From contig NZ_QJJK01000009.1 in the NCBI RefSeq assembly GCF_003201475.1, forward strand, positions 1 through 64,000: DNA of 64,000 nt, in the 5' to 3' direction. The notes under the pieces were generated by a model. That model did no database searches. It saw only the letters and a list, made by a program, of their open reading frames with translations, and was not told where the DNA came from. Shown here piece after piece: positions 36,897 through 45,594 of this stretch; positions within the stretch are counted from its first letter, which is position 1; each line of letters begins with the position of its first letter. The stretch is from Chelatococcus asaccharovorans (GTDB lineage Bacteria; Pseudomonadota; Alphaproteobacteria; Rhizobiales; Beijerinckiaceae). The translations under genes and the position numbers were made by a program.

Positions 36897-38558
36897 ATGG
36901 TCGTTTCTTTCGCACTGATCAATCTGGCCGGCTATGTCGCGCTCTTGCTCTGGGGCACCCATATGGTGCAGACCGGCGTGCAGCGCGCCTTCGGCCCGCA
37001 TCTGCGCACATTTCTCGGCTCGGCGCTGCGCAATCGCCTGTCGGCCTTTCTCGCGGGGCTTGGGGTCACGGCGGTCCTGCAGAGCAGCACGGCGACGGGC
37101 CTGATGGTGACGGGCTTTGCCGCAGGCGGGCTGGTCAGCCTGATGCCGGCGCTCGCGGTGATGCTCGGCGCCAATGTCGGCACCACCTTGATCGTGCAGG
37201 TGCTGTCCTTCGATGTGGCCGCCTTCGCCCCCGGGCTGATCCTGTTCGGCGTCGTGATGTTCCGGCGCGATTCCAGCACGCGGATGCATGATCTCGGGCG
37301 CGTGTTCATCGGGCTTGGCCTCATCCTGATGGCTCTCCATCAGATGCTGACGCTGATGGCACCTATTGAGGACGCGCCTGGCTTGAAGGTGGTGCTGGGC
37401 GCGGTTTCGACGCTGCCGATCATCGATGTCCTATTCGGGATCATCGTCACCTGGGCTTTTCACTCCAGCGTGGCAGTTGTGCTGCTGATCATGTCCCTGG
37501 CAACCAACGGCATCGTCCCGCCAGAAGCGGCGATCGCCTTCGTGATCGGTGCCAATATCGGCACGGCGGTCAACCCGGTTCTCGAAGGAACGACAAACGA
37601 TGATCCGGCTTCCAAGCGGCTGCCTATCGGCAACCTGCTGAACCGCATTCTCGGCGGGCTTGTCGCGCTCGCGCTGATTGATCCGATCACCAGTGTGATG
37701 ACTCGGCTCGATGGCGACGCCGGGCGTATGGTCGCGGACTTCCACACCTTCTTCAATCTGGTGATTGCGCTCGTCTTCTTCCCGTTACTCGGGCCGTACA
37801 GCCGCTTTCTCGAGAAGATCCTGCCGGAACGCGCCAAGGCGGATGATCCGGCGCGGCCGATCTATCTTGATAACGCGGCCAAGGAAACGCCCATCGTGGC
37901 TTTGGGCGGGGCATCGCGCGAGGCTCTGCGTCTGGCCGACATGCTCGAGACCATGCTGCGCGGCGCGCGCGAATCGCTCGCCAAGGATGACCGTCGGATC
38001 ATCAGCGAGACCAAGCGCCTGGACGACATCCTCGACAGCCTGAATACGGCGATCAAAGCCTATCTCACATCCATCGATCCGGATGAGTTGAGCGAGGCCG
38101 ATCATCGACGCCTGAACGAGGTGCTCGCCTTCACGATGAATCTCGAACAGGCGGGCGACGTCGTCGACAACAACCTGTTGCCGCATGCCGCCAAACGTCT
38201 GAAGAGGGGGCTGACCTTTTCGAAGGAGGGGCAGGCCGAATTGCTCGCCCTGATGGATCGGTTGATCGCCAATCTGCGGACGGCCGCGTCGCTCTTCATG
38301 ACGGAGGATCCGCGTGCGGCCCGGCTTCTCGCGGAGGAAAAGGTGGCGTTCCGCGACGCGGAAAACGCGGCGACGAGCGCGCATTTCGCACGCCTGCGCA
38401 CCGGGCGCCTCGATACCACTGAGACCAGCGCACTGCATCTCGATCTTCTGCGCGATATCAAGCTCATCAATTCGCATATTGTGGCGGCGGCCGCCTATCC
38501 TGTGCTTGAGCGCACCGGCGATCTGCTACCAAGCCGTATCGTTGCCAGTGGCGAATAG
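36897..38558 (+). CDS. Na/Pi cotransporter family protein with PhoU-like C-terminus
   Basis: The 553-residue protein has two inverted NaPi-II repeats with LQSSTATGLMVTGFAAGG and FHSSVAVVLLIMSLA, and LGANVGTTL / GANIGTAVNP motifs, within about eight membrane segments. A cytoplasmic helical PhoU-like region follows from about residue 340. It probably imports phosphate with sodium and may sense or limit uptake through the PhoU part. It is flanked by the MITE upstream and by a gene-poor 278-bp stretch downstream with no recognisable gene. Confidence 0.88.
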   Translation: MVVSFALINLAGYVALLLWGTHMVQTGVQRAFGPHLRTFLGSALRNRLSAFLAGLGVTAVLQSSTATGLMVTGFAAGGLVSLMPALAVMLGANVGTTLIVQVLSFDVAAFAPGLILFGVVMFRRDSSTRMHDLGRVFIGLGLILMALHQMLTLMAPIEDAPGLKVVLGAVSTLPIIDVLFGIIVTWAFHSSVAVVLLIMSLATNGIVPPEAAIAFVIGANIGTAVNPVLEGTTNDDPASKRLPIGNLLNRILGGLVALALIDPITSVMTRLDGDAGRMVADFHTFFNLVIALVFFPLLGPYSRFLEKILPERAKADDPARPIYLDNAAKETPIVALGGASREALRLADMLETMLRGARESLAKDDRRIISETKRLDDILDSLNTAIKAYLTSIDPDELSEADHRRLNEVLAFTMNLEQAGDVVDNNLLPHAAKRLKRGLTFSKEGQAELLALMDRLIANLRTAASLFMTEDPRAARLLAEEKVAFRDAENAATSAHFARLRTGRLDTTETSALHLDLLRDIKLINSHIVAAAAYPVLERTGDLLPSRIVASGE

Positions 38559-38787
38559 CCCGGGCGCCGGTTCCCGGCCGTGCGCCTCGCGCAGCTTTGC
38601 GACATCGACGTCGTGAGGTGCATTCGCCGCGATTCCAGCGCCTTCACCCCGATCGCGCCCGCGCCGACGTGATGAGCTCCATCCGGATCGGCGGCAACGC
38701 GCACCTCGGCGGCGGGGGCGGGCCTTGACCTTCTCAGCATCCATGTCCTGAACGCGCGGCTGCCTTCCCCTGGAATCAATTGCCGTG

Positions 38788-38811
38788 AAATAGATGGCAT
38801 GTCATCTATTT
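38788..38811 (+). promoter_or_regulatory. Palindromic operator upstream of marR-MFS genes
   Basis: AAATAGATG (38788-38796) and CATCTATTT (38803-38811) form a perfect 9-bp inverted repeat with a 6-bp spacer, ending 25 bp before the MarR start codon. The size and position fit an autoregulatory MarR operator. Confidence 0.6.
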
Positions 38812-38836
38812 GCCATGCACTGTTTGATCCGTTGCC

Positions 38837-39295
38837 ATGTCCGTTCTTCCGGCTGATGCGCCCGCCCGCCTCGGGCCCCTTCTCGCGCACACCGCGCGCC
38901 AGTGGCGGCGCGCGGTTGATCGCCACCTGCAACCCTTCGGCTTGACGGAGGCCACCTGGCTGCCGCTGCTGCGCATCGCCCGCGCCCCCCATCCGATGTA
39001 CCAGAAGGATCTGGCCGCATCGCTCTCGCTGGATCGGTCCTCCGTCGTGCGGTTGCTCGACGCGTTGGAACAGGCGGGATTGATCGAGCGTCGCGAGGGC
39101 AAGGACCGGCGCACCAAGGCCATCGTCCTGACCGCGCTCGGCCAGGCGACCGTCCAACGCGTGGAAGTCTTTGCCCGGGAGGTGCGCGAGACGGCGCTGG
39201 CCGGGCTGTCGCCTGAGGATCTCGCGGTCACCCTGCGGGTTCTCGATCACATCGCGACGGTCCTTTCCCCATGCACCGAGGAGACTGGCGCGTGA
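38837..39295 (+). CDS. MarR-family transcriptional regulator
   Basis: The 152-residue protein has the MarR winged helix (MYQKDLAASLSLDRSSVVRL, wing ERREGKDRRTKAIVLTALG). Its end overlaps the start of the MFS transporter gene (GTGA), and a palindrome lies just upstream, so it very probably represses itself and the pump, with release by a small aromatic or drug ligand. Confidence 0.9.
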   Translation: MSVLPADAPARLGPLLAHTARQWRRAVDRHLQPFGLTEATWLPLLRIARAPHPMYQKDLAASLSLDRSSVVRLLDALEQAGLIERREGKDRRTKAIVLTALGQATVQRVEVFAREVRETALAGLSPEDLAVTLRVLDHIATVLSPCTEETGA

Positions 39296-40518
39296 ATGCC
39301 CCGGTCAAGGAGCCCGCGACCGGCATGGCGGGCGAGGAGCCTCGGCCGAAGGTATCGCTGTGGCTGCTCGCATCGCTGACCTTCAGCGCGACGCTCGCGA
39401 TGCATATCTTTGTGCCGGCCTTGCCCCAGGCAGCGCGGGACCTCGACGCGGGCGTCGGGGCGATGCAGCTCACGATCAGCCTGTACATCTTTGGGCTGGC
39501 TGTCGGGCAGTTGATCTACGGACCGATCGCCGACCGTTTCGGCAGACGACCCACGCTGATCATGGGCCTCTGCATCTATGTCGTGGCCGGTATTGCTGCC
39601 GCCGTCACGCCGAGTGCCGATGCACTGATCGTGACGCGCCTGTTTCAGGCCATGGGCGGCTGCGTAGGCATGGTGCTCGGTCGCACCATCATCCGCGATA
39701 TCTCCAGCGCGCAGGATGCTGTCCGAAGCCTTGCCCTGGTGAACTTGTTCATCACTGTCGGGCCGGCAATCGCCCCCCTGATAGGAGGCGCGTTGACCTC
39801 CACGGTGGGATGGCGCTTCATCTTCGTGGCACTCGCCTTGTTCGGCGTGATGAACATCATGTTCACGGTGTGGATCCTGCCGGAAACGCGGCGGGCAGGC
39901 GGCGACAATTCCGGGGCGACCCTGGCGCGCAACTATCGCAGTCTCCTCACATCGCCTGCCTTTCTGGGTTATGCGATCGGCGGCGGCTGTGCCACGACGT
40001 CCATGTATGCGTTCATCGGCGTCGCGCCCTTCATCTTCATCAACGAATTGGGGCGCCCTGCCTATGAGGTCGGCCTTTACCTCGCGCTGCTCGTGGGAGG
40101 GATCTGGATCGGCAGCATTGTCGTCAGCCGCCTGATCATGCGCATGCCGATCCGGTCATTGTTGATCGGTGGCAATCTCATCAGTCTCGTGGCGGCCTTC
40201 ATGTTTCTAGGCGTCGTGGTCAGCGGGCATCTGACGGTCTCCTGGGCCGTCGGCCTTATGTTCGTCTTCCTCTTCGGTGTGGGCTTTGCGGCGCCCACCG
40301 CCGTCACTCAGGCGGTCAGCGTCAACCAGAAGGTCGTGGGCTCGGCCTCCGGCCTCTATGGCTTCGCGCAGATGTCGGTGGGCGCATTGTGCGCGGCCTT
40401 GGCGGGTCTGGGCTCCGACCCGGCGCTTGCGGCCGCGCTGGTGTTGACCGGTGCCACCGTCGTTGCCCAGATCGCTTTCATGATCGCCCAGCGCAGCGGG
40501 CCAGCGAAGGCCATCTAA
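39292..40518 (+). CDS. MFS multidrug efflux transporter, Bcr/CflA family
   Basis: The 408-residue 12-TM exporter has the Bcr/CflA hallmarks: IFVPALPQAARDLDA in TM1, GPIADRFGRRPTLIMG (MFS motif A) and the drug:H+ antiporter-1 motif C region ITVGPAIAPLIGGAL. GAGGAG precedes the GTG at 39292, which overlaps the marR stop; an ATG at 39271 is an alternative. Regulation by the cotranscribed MarR is expected. Confidence 0.9.
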   Translation: MNAPVKEPATGMAGEEPRPKVSLWLLASLTFSATLAMHIFVPALPQAARDLDAGVGAMQLTISLYIFGLAVGQLIYGPIADRFGRRPTLIMGLCIYVVAGIAAAVTPSADALIVTRLFQAMGGCVGMVLGRTIIRDISSAQDAVRSLALVNLFITVGPAIAPLIGGALTSTVGWRFIFVALALFGVMNIMFTVWILPETRRAGGDNSGATLARNYRSLLTSPAFLGYAIGGGCATTSMYAFIGVAPFIFINELGRPAYEVGLYLALLVGGIWIGSIVVSRLIMRMPIRSLLIGGNLISLVAAFMFLGVVVSGHLTVSWAVGLMFVFLFGVGFAAPTAVTQAVSVNQKVVGSASGLYGFAQMSVGALCAALAGLGSDPALAAALVLTGATVVAQIAFMIAQRSGPAKAI

Positions 40519-41150
40519 CCCCGGGCTGCCGGGGCGGACGCCTTGTCCAGCCACTGCTTGCTGAGGTTGACGTCGGCCTGCGACAGCCCGTGCCCCGTGG
40601 GCAGCACGCGATGGGCGACGTCAGCGCCGGCCTGTCCCAGCACCGTGGCGAGCCGGGCGGCGTTCTCCTCCGGCACGATAGGGTCCATCGACCCGGAGAG
40701 AATGAGCACAGGGCGGCTGGCGAGGTCACGGGCCGGCGCCTCCGGCAGGGGCACCATGGCGCGCAGCAGCACGGCACCGGCCAGCGCGTCCGGCTGACGA
40801 TACATGAGGGCCGCGGCGATATTCGCGCCATTGGAAAAGCCGACCGCTATCGGGGCCGCCAGGTCATAGGCGGCCCTCGCCTCGCGGATGAACTCCGCCA
40901 ACTCATCGGCCCGGCGGCGGACATCCTCCTCATCGAAGACGCCTTCGGCGAGGCGCCGGAAAAAGCGCGGCGCTCCGCCCTCGGACACCTTGCCGCGCGG
41001 CGACAGCAGCGCCGCCCCCGGGGCGACGAGCCGGCCGAGCGGCAGGAGATCGTTCTCGTCACCGCCGGTCCCGTGGAGGAGAAGCAGCGGCGCCAGCCCT
41101 GGAACGGTGGCGGGCTCGAAGCGGTGGATGAAGGACAAAGCGGCAGTCAT
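40515..41150 (-). CDS. Alpha/beta hydrolase, carboxylesterase (MhqD-like)
   Basis: The 211-residue serine hydrolase has LLLLHGTGGDENDLL, nucleophile elbow VGFSNGANIAAA, acid SGSMDPIVP and base TGHGLS, as in the phospholipase/carboxylesterase family that includes MhqD. AAGGAGG precedes the ATG. It follows an MhqO-like dioxygenase gene by 78 bp on the same strand, the pairing found in quinone-response operons. It overlaps the MFS gene tail-to-tail by 4 bp. Confidence 0.86.
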   Translation of the reverse strand: MTAALSFIHRFEPATVPGLAPLLLLHGTGGDENDLLPLGRLVAPGAALLSPRGKVSEGGAPRFFRRLAEGVFDEEDVRRRADELAEFIREARAAYDLAAPIAVGFSNGANIAAALMYRQPDALAGAVLLRAMVPLPEAPARDLASRPVLILSGSMDPIVPEENAARLATVLGQAGADVAHRVLPTGHGLSQADVNLSKQWLDKASAPAARG

Positions 41151-41228
41151 GGCAGCCTCCTTGCAGGCAGGGATGCGCTGTCCTGCGCTGCACCAGCGCA
41201 AGACAGTCGCTTTATCTCGATGGTTGGT

Positions 41229-42161
41229 TCAGCCGAGATCAGGCAGGACAGCCTCGATCTCGGCGCGCCGCCGCTCCAGGAAAGACGGCAGCTTGAGGTC
41301 CTGGCCGAGCGAAGCGAGCGGTTCGTCGACAGCGAAGCCGGGAACATCGGTCGCGATCTCGAAGAGGACATGGCCGGGCTCGCGGAAATAGACGGACCGG
41401 AAGTAGTTGCGGTCCTTCTGCTCCGTGGTCTGGATGCCGTGGTTCTCGGCAAGCTTTTTCACCATCGCCTCTTGGGCGGCATCGTCTGCGGCCCGGAAGG
41501 CGACGTGGTGGACGGAGCCCCCGCCCATACGGGCCGGCAGGAAGTCTCCCGCCACGCGCAGGTCGACGATGCCGCCGATCGCGGTGTCCCCCGCCTTGTA
41601 GCGGATGAGCGTGCCTTCACGGCCGACTTCGCCGAAACCGAGGACATCGGTCAGGATCGCACCGGTCGGCGCCGCGTCCTTGATCAGCAGGCTCACGCTG
41701 TGGAAGCCGCGGATGGCGTTTTCAGCCGGAACGTCGCTGCCGCCCCATGCGGGTTCGGCCTCGATGCCCGCGACGCCAACCAGCGCGAGCCGCATGCCAT
41801 CCGGATCCTTGAACGCGAGAACCGTTTCGCCGAAGCGCTTCTCGGGGGCCTGATGCACAACGCCCTTCTCGACGAAGCGATGCGTCCAGTAGCCGATGGA
41901 GCCCTCCGGCACACGGAACACCGTCTCCTGCGTCTCGCCGACGCCAAGACGGCCGGGCGCCACATGCTCCCAGGGGAAGAAGGTGAGGATCGTACCGGGA
42001 GATCCCGCCGCGTCGCCGAAATAGAAGTGGTAGGTGCCGGGATCATCGAAGTTCACGGTCCTTTTCACGAAGCGCAGGCCAAGGACCTCCGTATAGAACT
42101 GGAAATTGCGGCGCGCCGGGCCGGCGATTGCGGTGACGTGATGAATGCCATTCTGGACCAT
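41229..42161 (-). CDS. Ring-cleaving dioxygenase of the VOC superfamily (MhqO-like)
   Basis: The 310-residue protein has two vicinal-oxygen-chelate modules: GIHHVTAIAGPARRN with YTEVLGLRFVKRTVNFD, and SVHHVAFRAADDAA with the metal-ligand Glu in HVLFEIATD. It resembles MhqO/MhqE hydroquinone dioxygenases involved in resistance to quinones and electrophiles. It is divergent from a LysR gene. A detoxification role is inferred from family and from the adjacent MhqD-like hydrolase. Confidence 0.88.
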   Translation of the reverse strand: MVQNGIHHVTAIAGPARRNFQFYTEVLGLRFVKRTVNFDDPGTYHFYFGDAAGSPGTILTFFPWEHVAPGRLGVGETQETVFRVPEGSIGYWTHRFVEKGVVHQAPEKRFGETVLAFKDPDGMRLALVGVAGIEAEPAWGGSDVPAENAIRGFHSVSLLIKDAAPTGAILTDVLGFGEVGREGTLIRYKAGDTAIGGIVDLRVAGDFLPARMGGGSVHHVAFRAADDAAQEAMVKKLAENHGIQTTEQKDRNYFRSVYFREPGHVLFEIATDVPGFAVDEPLASLGQDLKLPSFLERRRAEIEAVLPDLG

Positions 42162-42287
42162 CGATGAGACCCTCCTTCAGGGGAGCTTCGACGGAGATTG
42201 ATCCGGAAGCTCGGTGCCGGGCGGTCATCTCCGCCTTCGATGCATCTAGAGATAGCGCCAATCGCCCGAACCGCCAGAGCCTTTCCA

Positions 42288-42301
42288 TTGCGCTGATGCA
42301 A
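42288..42301 (+). promoter_or_regulatory. Candidate LysR site between mhqO-like and lysR genes
   Basis: TTGC (42288-42291) and GCAA (42298-42301) form a short interrupted palindrome close to the T-N11-A form of LysR sites, within the 238-bp divergent promoter region. Confidence 0.35.
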
Positions 42302-42399
42302 AGTCTATTGTGCTTTTATGTGTTTGAGTTTGCCGTTAAGCTCTCAGCATGCGGGAGCTGCGGACCGCATGTGCGCTGGAATGCCCATGGAGAAGCGAC

Positions 42400-43323
42400 A
42401 TGGTGGAACCCTTCAAGCATCTCGCCTGGGACGATTTTCGCCTGGTCAAGGCGATTGCCGATGCACGCGGGCTGCCGGCCGCCGCAGCGCAGATCGGCGT
42501 GAACCATTCGACGGTATTCAGGCGCCTCGGCCAGATCGAGGAGGCCCTCGGCGTCAAGCTGTTCGAGCGTCACCGGGCGGGCTATGCGCTCACGCCGGCC
42601 GGTGAGGAAATCGTCGCCGTCGCCGAGCGGGTCGATGCCGACATCACGGCGGTTACGCGCAAGCTTGTCGGACGGGAGCTGGCGCCGGCCGGGGAGCTGC
42701 GCGTCACCACCAACGACTCGCTGCTCGTGCACCTGATGACATCCTTGTTCGCCCGGTTTCGCGAGGCCTATCCGACGATCCAGCTCGATGTCGTGCTGAC
42801 GAACCAGGCGCTCAACCTCTCCAAGCGCGATGCCGATGTGGCCATCCGCGCGACCGACAAGCCGCCGGAAAATCTGGTTGGCCGCCGCATCTCCAATGTC
42901 GCCTGGGCGCTCTATGGGCGGGCGATCGACTTTCCCGATCCCGAGACCCAGCGCGCCGCCGATTTGTCGACCCTGTGCAACAGGACCTGGGTCTCGCTCG
43001 GCGACAATCTCGGCTCGCTCAACGTGGTGCGCTTCGTGCGGACGCATATCGCGCCGGAGAATGTCGGCTACAAGGTCAATACGGTTCTCGGGCTTGCCGA
43101 GGCGATCGAGGCGGGTTTGGGCATCGGCCATCTGCCCTGTTTCATCGCCGACGCGCGCCCGTCTCTGGTGCGTCTGCAGTCGCCGGACAAGGAATTCGAG
43201 ACGCAGCTGTGGCTGCTGACGCATCCGGATCTGCGCCACAACGCCCGTGTACGCGCGTTGATGGATTTTCTCGCCGCTGAAATGAGCCAGTGCCGCCGCT
43301 ACATGGAGGGCGAGGCGATTTGA
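42400..43323 (+). CDS. LysR-family transcriptional regulator
   Basis: The 307-residue regulator has an N-terminal helix-turn-helix (FRLVKAIADARGLPAAAAQI, HSTVFRRLGQIEEALGVKLF) and a C-terminal substrate-binding domain. GGAGAAG precedes the ATG at 42400, preferred over an upstream in-frame ATG at 42349. It is divergent from the MhqO-like/MhqD-like pair and likely controls it. Confidence 0.88.
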   Translation: MVEPFKHLAWDDFRLVKAIADARGLPAAAAQIGVNHSTVFRRLGQIEEALGVKLFERHRAGYALTPAGEEIVAVAERVDADITAVTRKLVGRELAPAGELRVTTNDSLLVHLMTSLFARFREAYPTIQLDVVLTNQALNLSKRDADVAIRATDKPPENLVGRRISNVAWALYGRAIDFPDPETQRAADLSTLCNRTWVSLGDNLGSLNVVRFVRTHIAPENVGYKVNTVLGLAEAIEAGLGIGHLPCFIADARPSLVRLQSPDKEFETQLWLLTHPDLRHNARVRALMDFLAAEMSQCRRYMEGEAI

Positions 43324-43386
43324 GGGGAGGCTGCCACAGGTGGCCGCCTTGCCCATTCGCAGTTTCAGCTGGCATCTACCACGAGC

Positions 43387-43503
43387 GTCATCCCGGGGCG
43401 TTGCGGAGCAACGGGCCCGGGATCCATGAACACTGCCGATGCCCCATGGATAAGCGCCGTGTTCGTGGTTCCCGGACAGCCGCTATGCGGCTTCCGGGAT
43501 GAC
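43387..43503. repeat. GTCAT...ATGAC intergenic repeat, copy B
   Basis: It starts GTCATCCCGGGGCG and ends TTCCGGGATGAC, with an internal hairpin TTGCGGAGCAA and the CCATGAACAC / GTGTTCGTGG pair. It fills most of the gap between the convergent LysR and cupin genes. Confidence 0.75.
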
Positions 43504-43524
43504 CGTTGAGATCAATCGCCCGCC

Positions 43525-43971
43525 TCACGCCTCCGGCGGCAGGAAGTGGACGTTGTGAAGCGCGGCGCGCCGCACGACCTCGGCCGGATCCGGCACGCCG
43601 TGGATGGCGGTGAACAGCTCGAACAGCTTCTGCGTGGGGCTCACCCAGAACAGGCATTTGGCCGTCTGGTCGCTCTTGTTGAAGATGCCGTGCGCCTTGT
43701 CGCGCGGCAGGCGGGCGAGGTCGCCGGGGCCGGCCTTGCTCTCGACGCCTTCCAGCCAGAAGGTCAGTTCGCCTTCGAGCATATAAATATATTCGTCCTG
43801 ATCCGGATGGATATGCGGCGGCACAAAGGTGCCGGCCGGGAAGGTCGCATGCCAGGAAAAACTGTCGTCCGTCCGTGATTTCGGCACGTAGGTCTGGCCG
43901 AGAATGTTCCAGGTGATACCATCGAGGCCCTCATTGGCCTTGCGAATACCTGCCGTCTCTGCAATCGACAT
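43525..43971 (-). CDS. Cupin-domain protein
   Basis: The 148-residue single cupin has the metal-binding first motif PPHIHPDQDEYIYMLEGELTF (two His, one Glu) and a second-motif His in LPRDKAHGIFN. It lies 127 bp downstream of livF on the same strand, so it may belong to the Liv operon. Cupins of this type act as dioxygenases, isomerases or small sensors; the substrate here is not known. Confidence 0.82.
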   Translation of the reverse strand: MSIAETAGIRKANEGLDGITWNILGQTYVPKSRTDDSFSWHATFPAGTFVPPHIHPDQDEYIYMLEGELTFWLEGVESKAGPGDLARLPRDKAHGIFNKSDQTAKCLFWVSPTQKLFELFTAIHGVPDPAEVVRRAALHNVHFLPPEA

Positions 43972-44098
43972 GGGCTTTACCTCTCCGTTTCAGATGTGGG
44001 CTCGATTGCCTGGCCGAGCCCGTTGATACTTGCTTCATTCTTCCATCATCCCCCGCGACCGGTGAAGCCAGCCAGACAGGGGGGCACCGGACAGGGGA

Positions 44099-44806
44099 TC
44101 ACACATGCAGGAAGCGGTCCTTGACGCTCGGGTCCGACCTGAGGTCCTGGCTCGTGCCGGTCCAGACCACCACGCCCTTCTCGATCACCACGTGACGGTC
44201 GGCGAAGCTCGTCAGGGCATCGACATTCTTGTCGACCACCAGGATGGCCTGCTGCTCGTTCTTGAGCTGGCGCAGGCAGGTCCAGATCTCCTCGCGGATC
44301 AGGGGTGCAAGGCCCTCGGTGGCCTCGTCGAGCATCAGCAGGCGCGGATTGGTCATCAACGCCCGGCCGATGGCGAGCATCTGCTGCTCGCCGCCCGATA
44401 ACTGATTGCCGAGATTGCCGCGCCGCTCCTTGAGACGCGGAAAAAGCGCGTAGACATCGGGCAGCGACCAGCGCGGCGCCTTGCTGCGATCGGGGCCGGG
44501 CGAGGCGGTTGCGACGAGGTTTTCCTCCACCGTGAGATTGGGAAAGACCTGCCGCCCCTCCGGCACGAGGCCGATGCCCTGGCGCGCGACCCGGTAGGCC
44601 GGCTGGCCCGCGAGCGGCCTGTCGTTGAAACTCACCGAGCCGCCCGTGGCGGGCAAAAGGCCGATGATGGTCTTGATCGTCGTCGTCTTGCCCATGCCGT
44701 TGCGGCCGAGCAGGGTGACGACCTCGCCGGCGCCGATCTCGAAGGAGATGTCGAACAGCACCTTGGCGGGGCCGTAGGCGGCCTGGAGATCACGCACGCT
44801 GAGCAT
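44099..44806 (-). CDS. livF: Branched-chain amino acid ABC transporter ATPase LivF
   Basis: The 235-residue ATPase has Walker A GRNGMGKTTT, signature LSGGEQQMLAIGRA and Walker B LLMLDEATEGLAP, typical of LivF. The ATG overlaps the livG stop by one base (TGATG). It is the last transport gene of livK-H-M-G-F. HAAT-family systems also import aromatic acids and amides, which fits the neighbouring CoA ligase. Confidence 0.92.
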   Translation of the reverse strand: MLSVRDLQAAYGPAKVLFDISFEIGAGEVVTLLGRNGMGKTTTIKTIIGLLPATGGSVSFNDRPLAGQPAYRVARQGIGLVPEGRQVFPNLTVEENLVATASPGPDRSKAPRWSLPDVYALFPRLKERRGNLGNQLSGGEQQMLAIGRALMTNPRLLMLDEATEGLAPLIREEIWTCLRQLKNEQQAILVVDKNVDALTSFADRHVVIEKGVVVWTGTSQDLRSDPSVKDRFLHV

Positions 44807-45594
44807 CAGGCCGCCTCCTCGCCCAGATAGGCCGAACGGACCTCCGGATTGTTGCGCACCTCGTCGGCCGATCCCGTGGCGATGATACGGCCGTAGACAA
44901 GCACGGAAATGCGATCGGCAAGCTGGAAGACGGCATCCATGTCATGCTCGATCAAGAGGATGCCGAGCGTGCCCTTCAGGCCCTTGAGCGTCGCGATGAT
45001 CCGCGCCGATTCCTCATGGCTCGTGCCGGCGAGCGGTTCGTCGAGCAAAAGCAGGCGCGGGCGTGTCGCGAGCGCGATGGCAAGCTCGAGCTGCCGCTTC
45101 TCGCCATAGGAGAGGAGCCCAGCCGGCACGTCCGCACGCGGCAGCAGGTCGAACTGGTTGAGGATGACGCGCGCGGGGGCGTTCAACGCCTCTTCCCGGC
45201 TGGCATTGCGGACAAAGCGGAAGCTCGACCCCGAGCGCCCCTGGACCGCGAGGGCGACGTTTTCCAGCACGGAGAAGTCCGGCAGGATGGACGTGATCTG
45301 GAAGGAGCGGGCGAGCCCTTCCGCCGCGCGCTCCGCCATGGTCAGCGGTGTGATGTCCTCGCCCGCGAAGAGGATGCGTCCCGAATCGGGCTGGGCGAGG
45401 CCGGAGATCTGATGGATCAGCGTGGTCTTGCCGGCGCCGTTCGGGCCGATGATGGCATGGAGCTCGGTTGCGCCGACGGTGAGGGAGACGTCGTCCGTGA
45501 CCTTCAAGGCCCCATAGTTCTTCGCGAGGTGGTCGAGGACAAGAAGGGGGCCGGTCATGCGCGCGGTCATGGGCGCGCTTCTGGTCTCGTTCAC
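44806..45594 (-). CDS. livG: Branched-chain amino acid ABC transporter ATPase LivG
   Basis: The 262-residue ATPase has Walker A GPNGAGKTTLIHQ, signature LSYGEKRQLELAIALA and the LivG-type LLIEHDMDAVFQLADRISVL. The GTG at 45594 overlaps the livM stop (GTGA); an ATG at 45570 is an alternative. It pairs with LivF in the nucleotide-binding dimer. Confidence 0.91.
   Translation of the reverse strand: MNETRSAPMTARMTGPLLVLDHLAKNYGALKVTDDVSLTVGATELHAIIGPNGAGKTTLIHQISGLAQPDSGRILFAGEDITPLTMAERAAEGLARSFQITSILPDFSVLENVALAVQGRSGSSFRFVRNASREEALNAPARVILNQFDLLPRADVPAGLLSYGEKRQLELAIALATRPRLLLLDEPLAGTSHEESARIIATLKGLKGTLGILLIEHDMDAVFQLADRISVLVYGRIIATGSADEVRNNPEVRSAYLGEEAA

Noticed and set aside
38559-38836. 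Possible small or decayed gene between the Na/Pi transporter and marR
   Set aside because: Short frames on both strands give no recognisable protein; I could not support a gene or a specific pseudogene.
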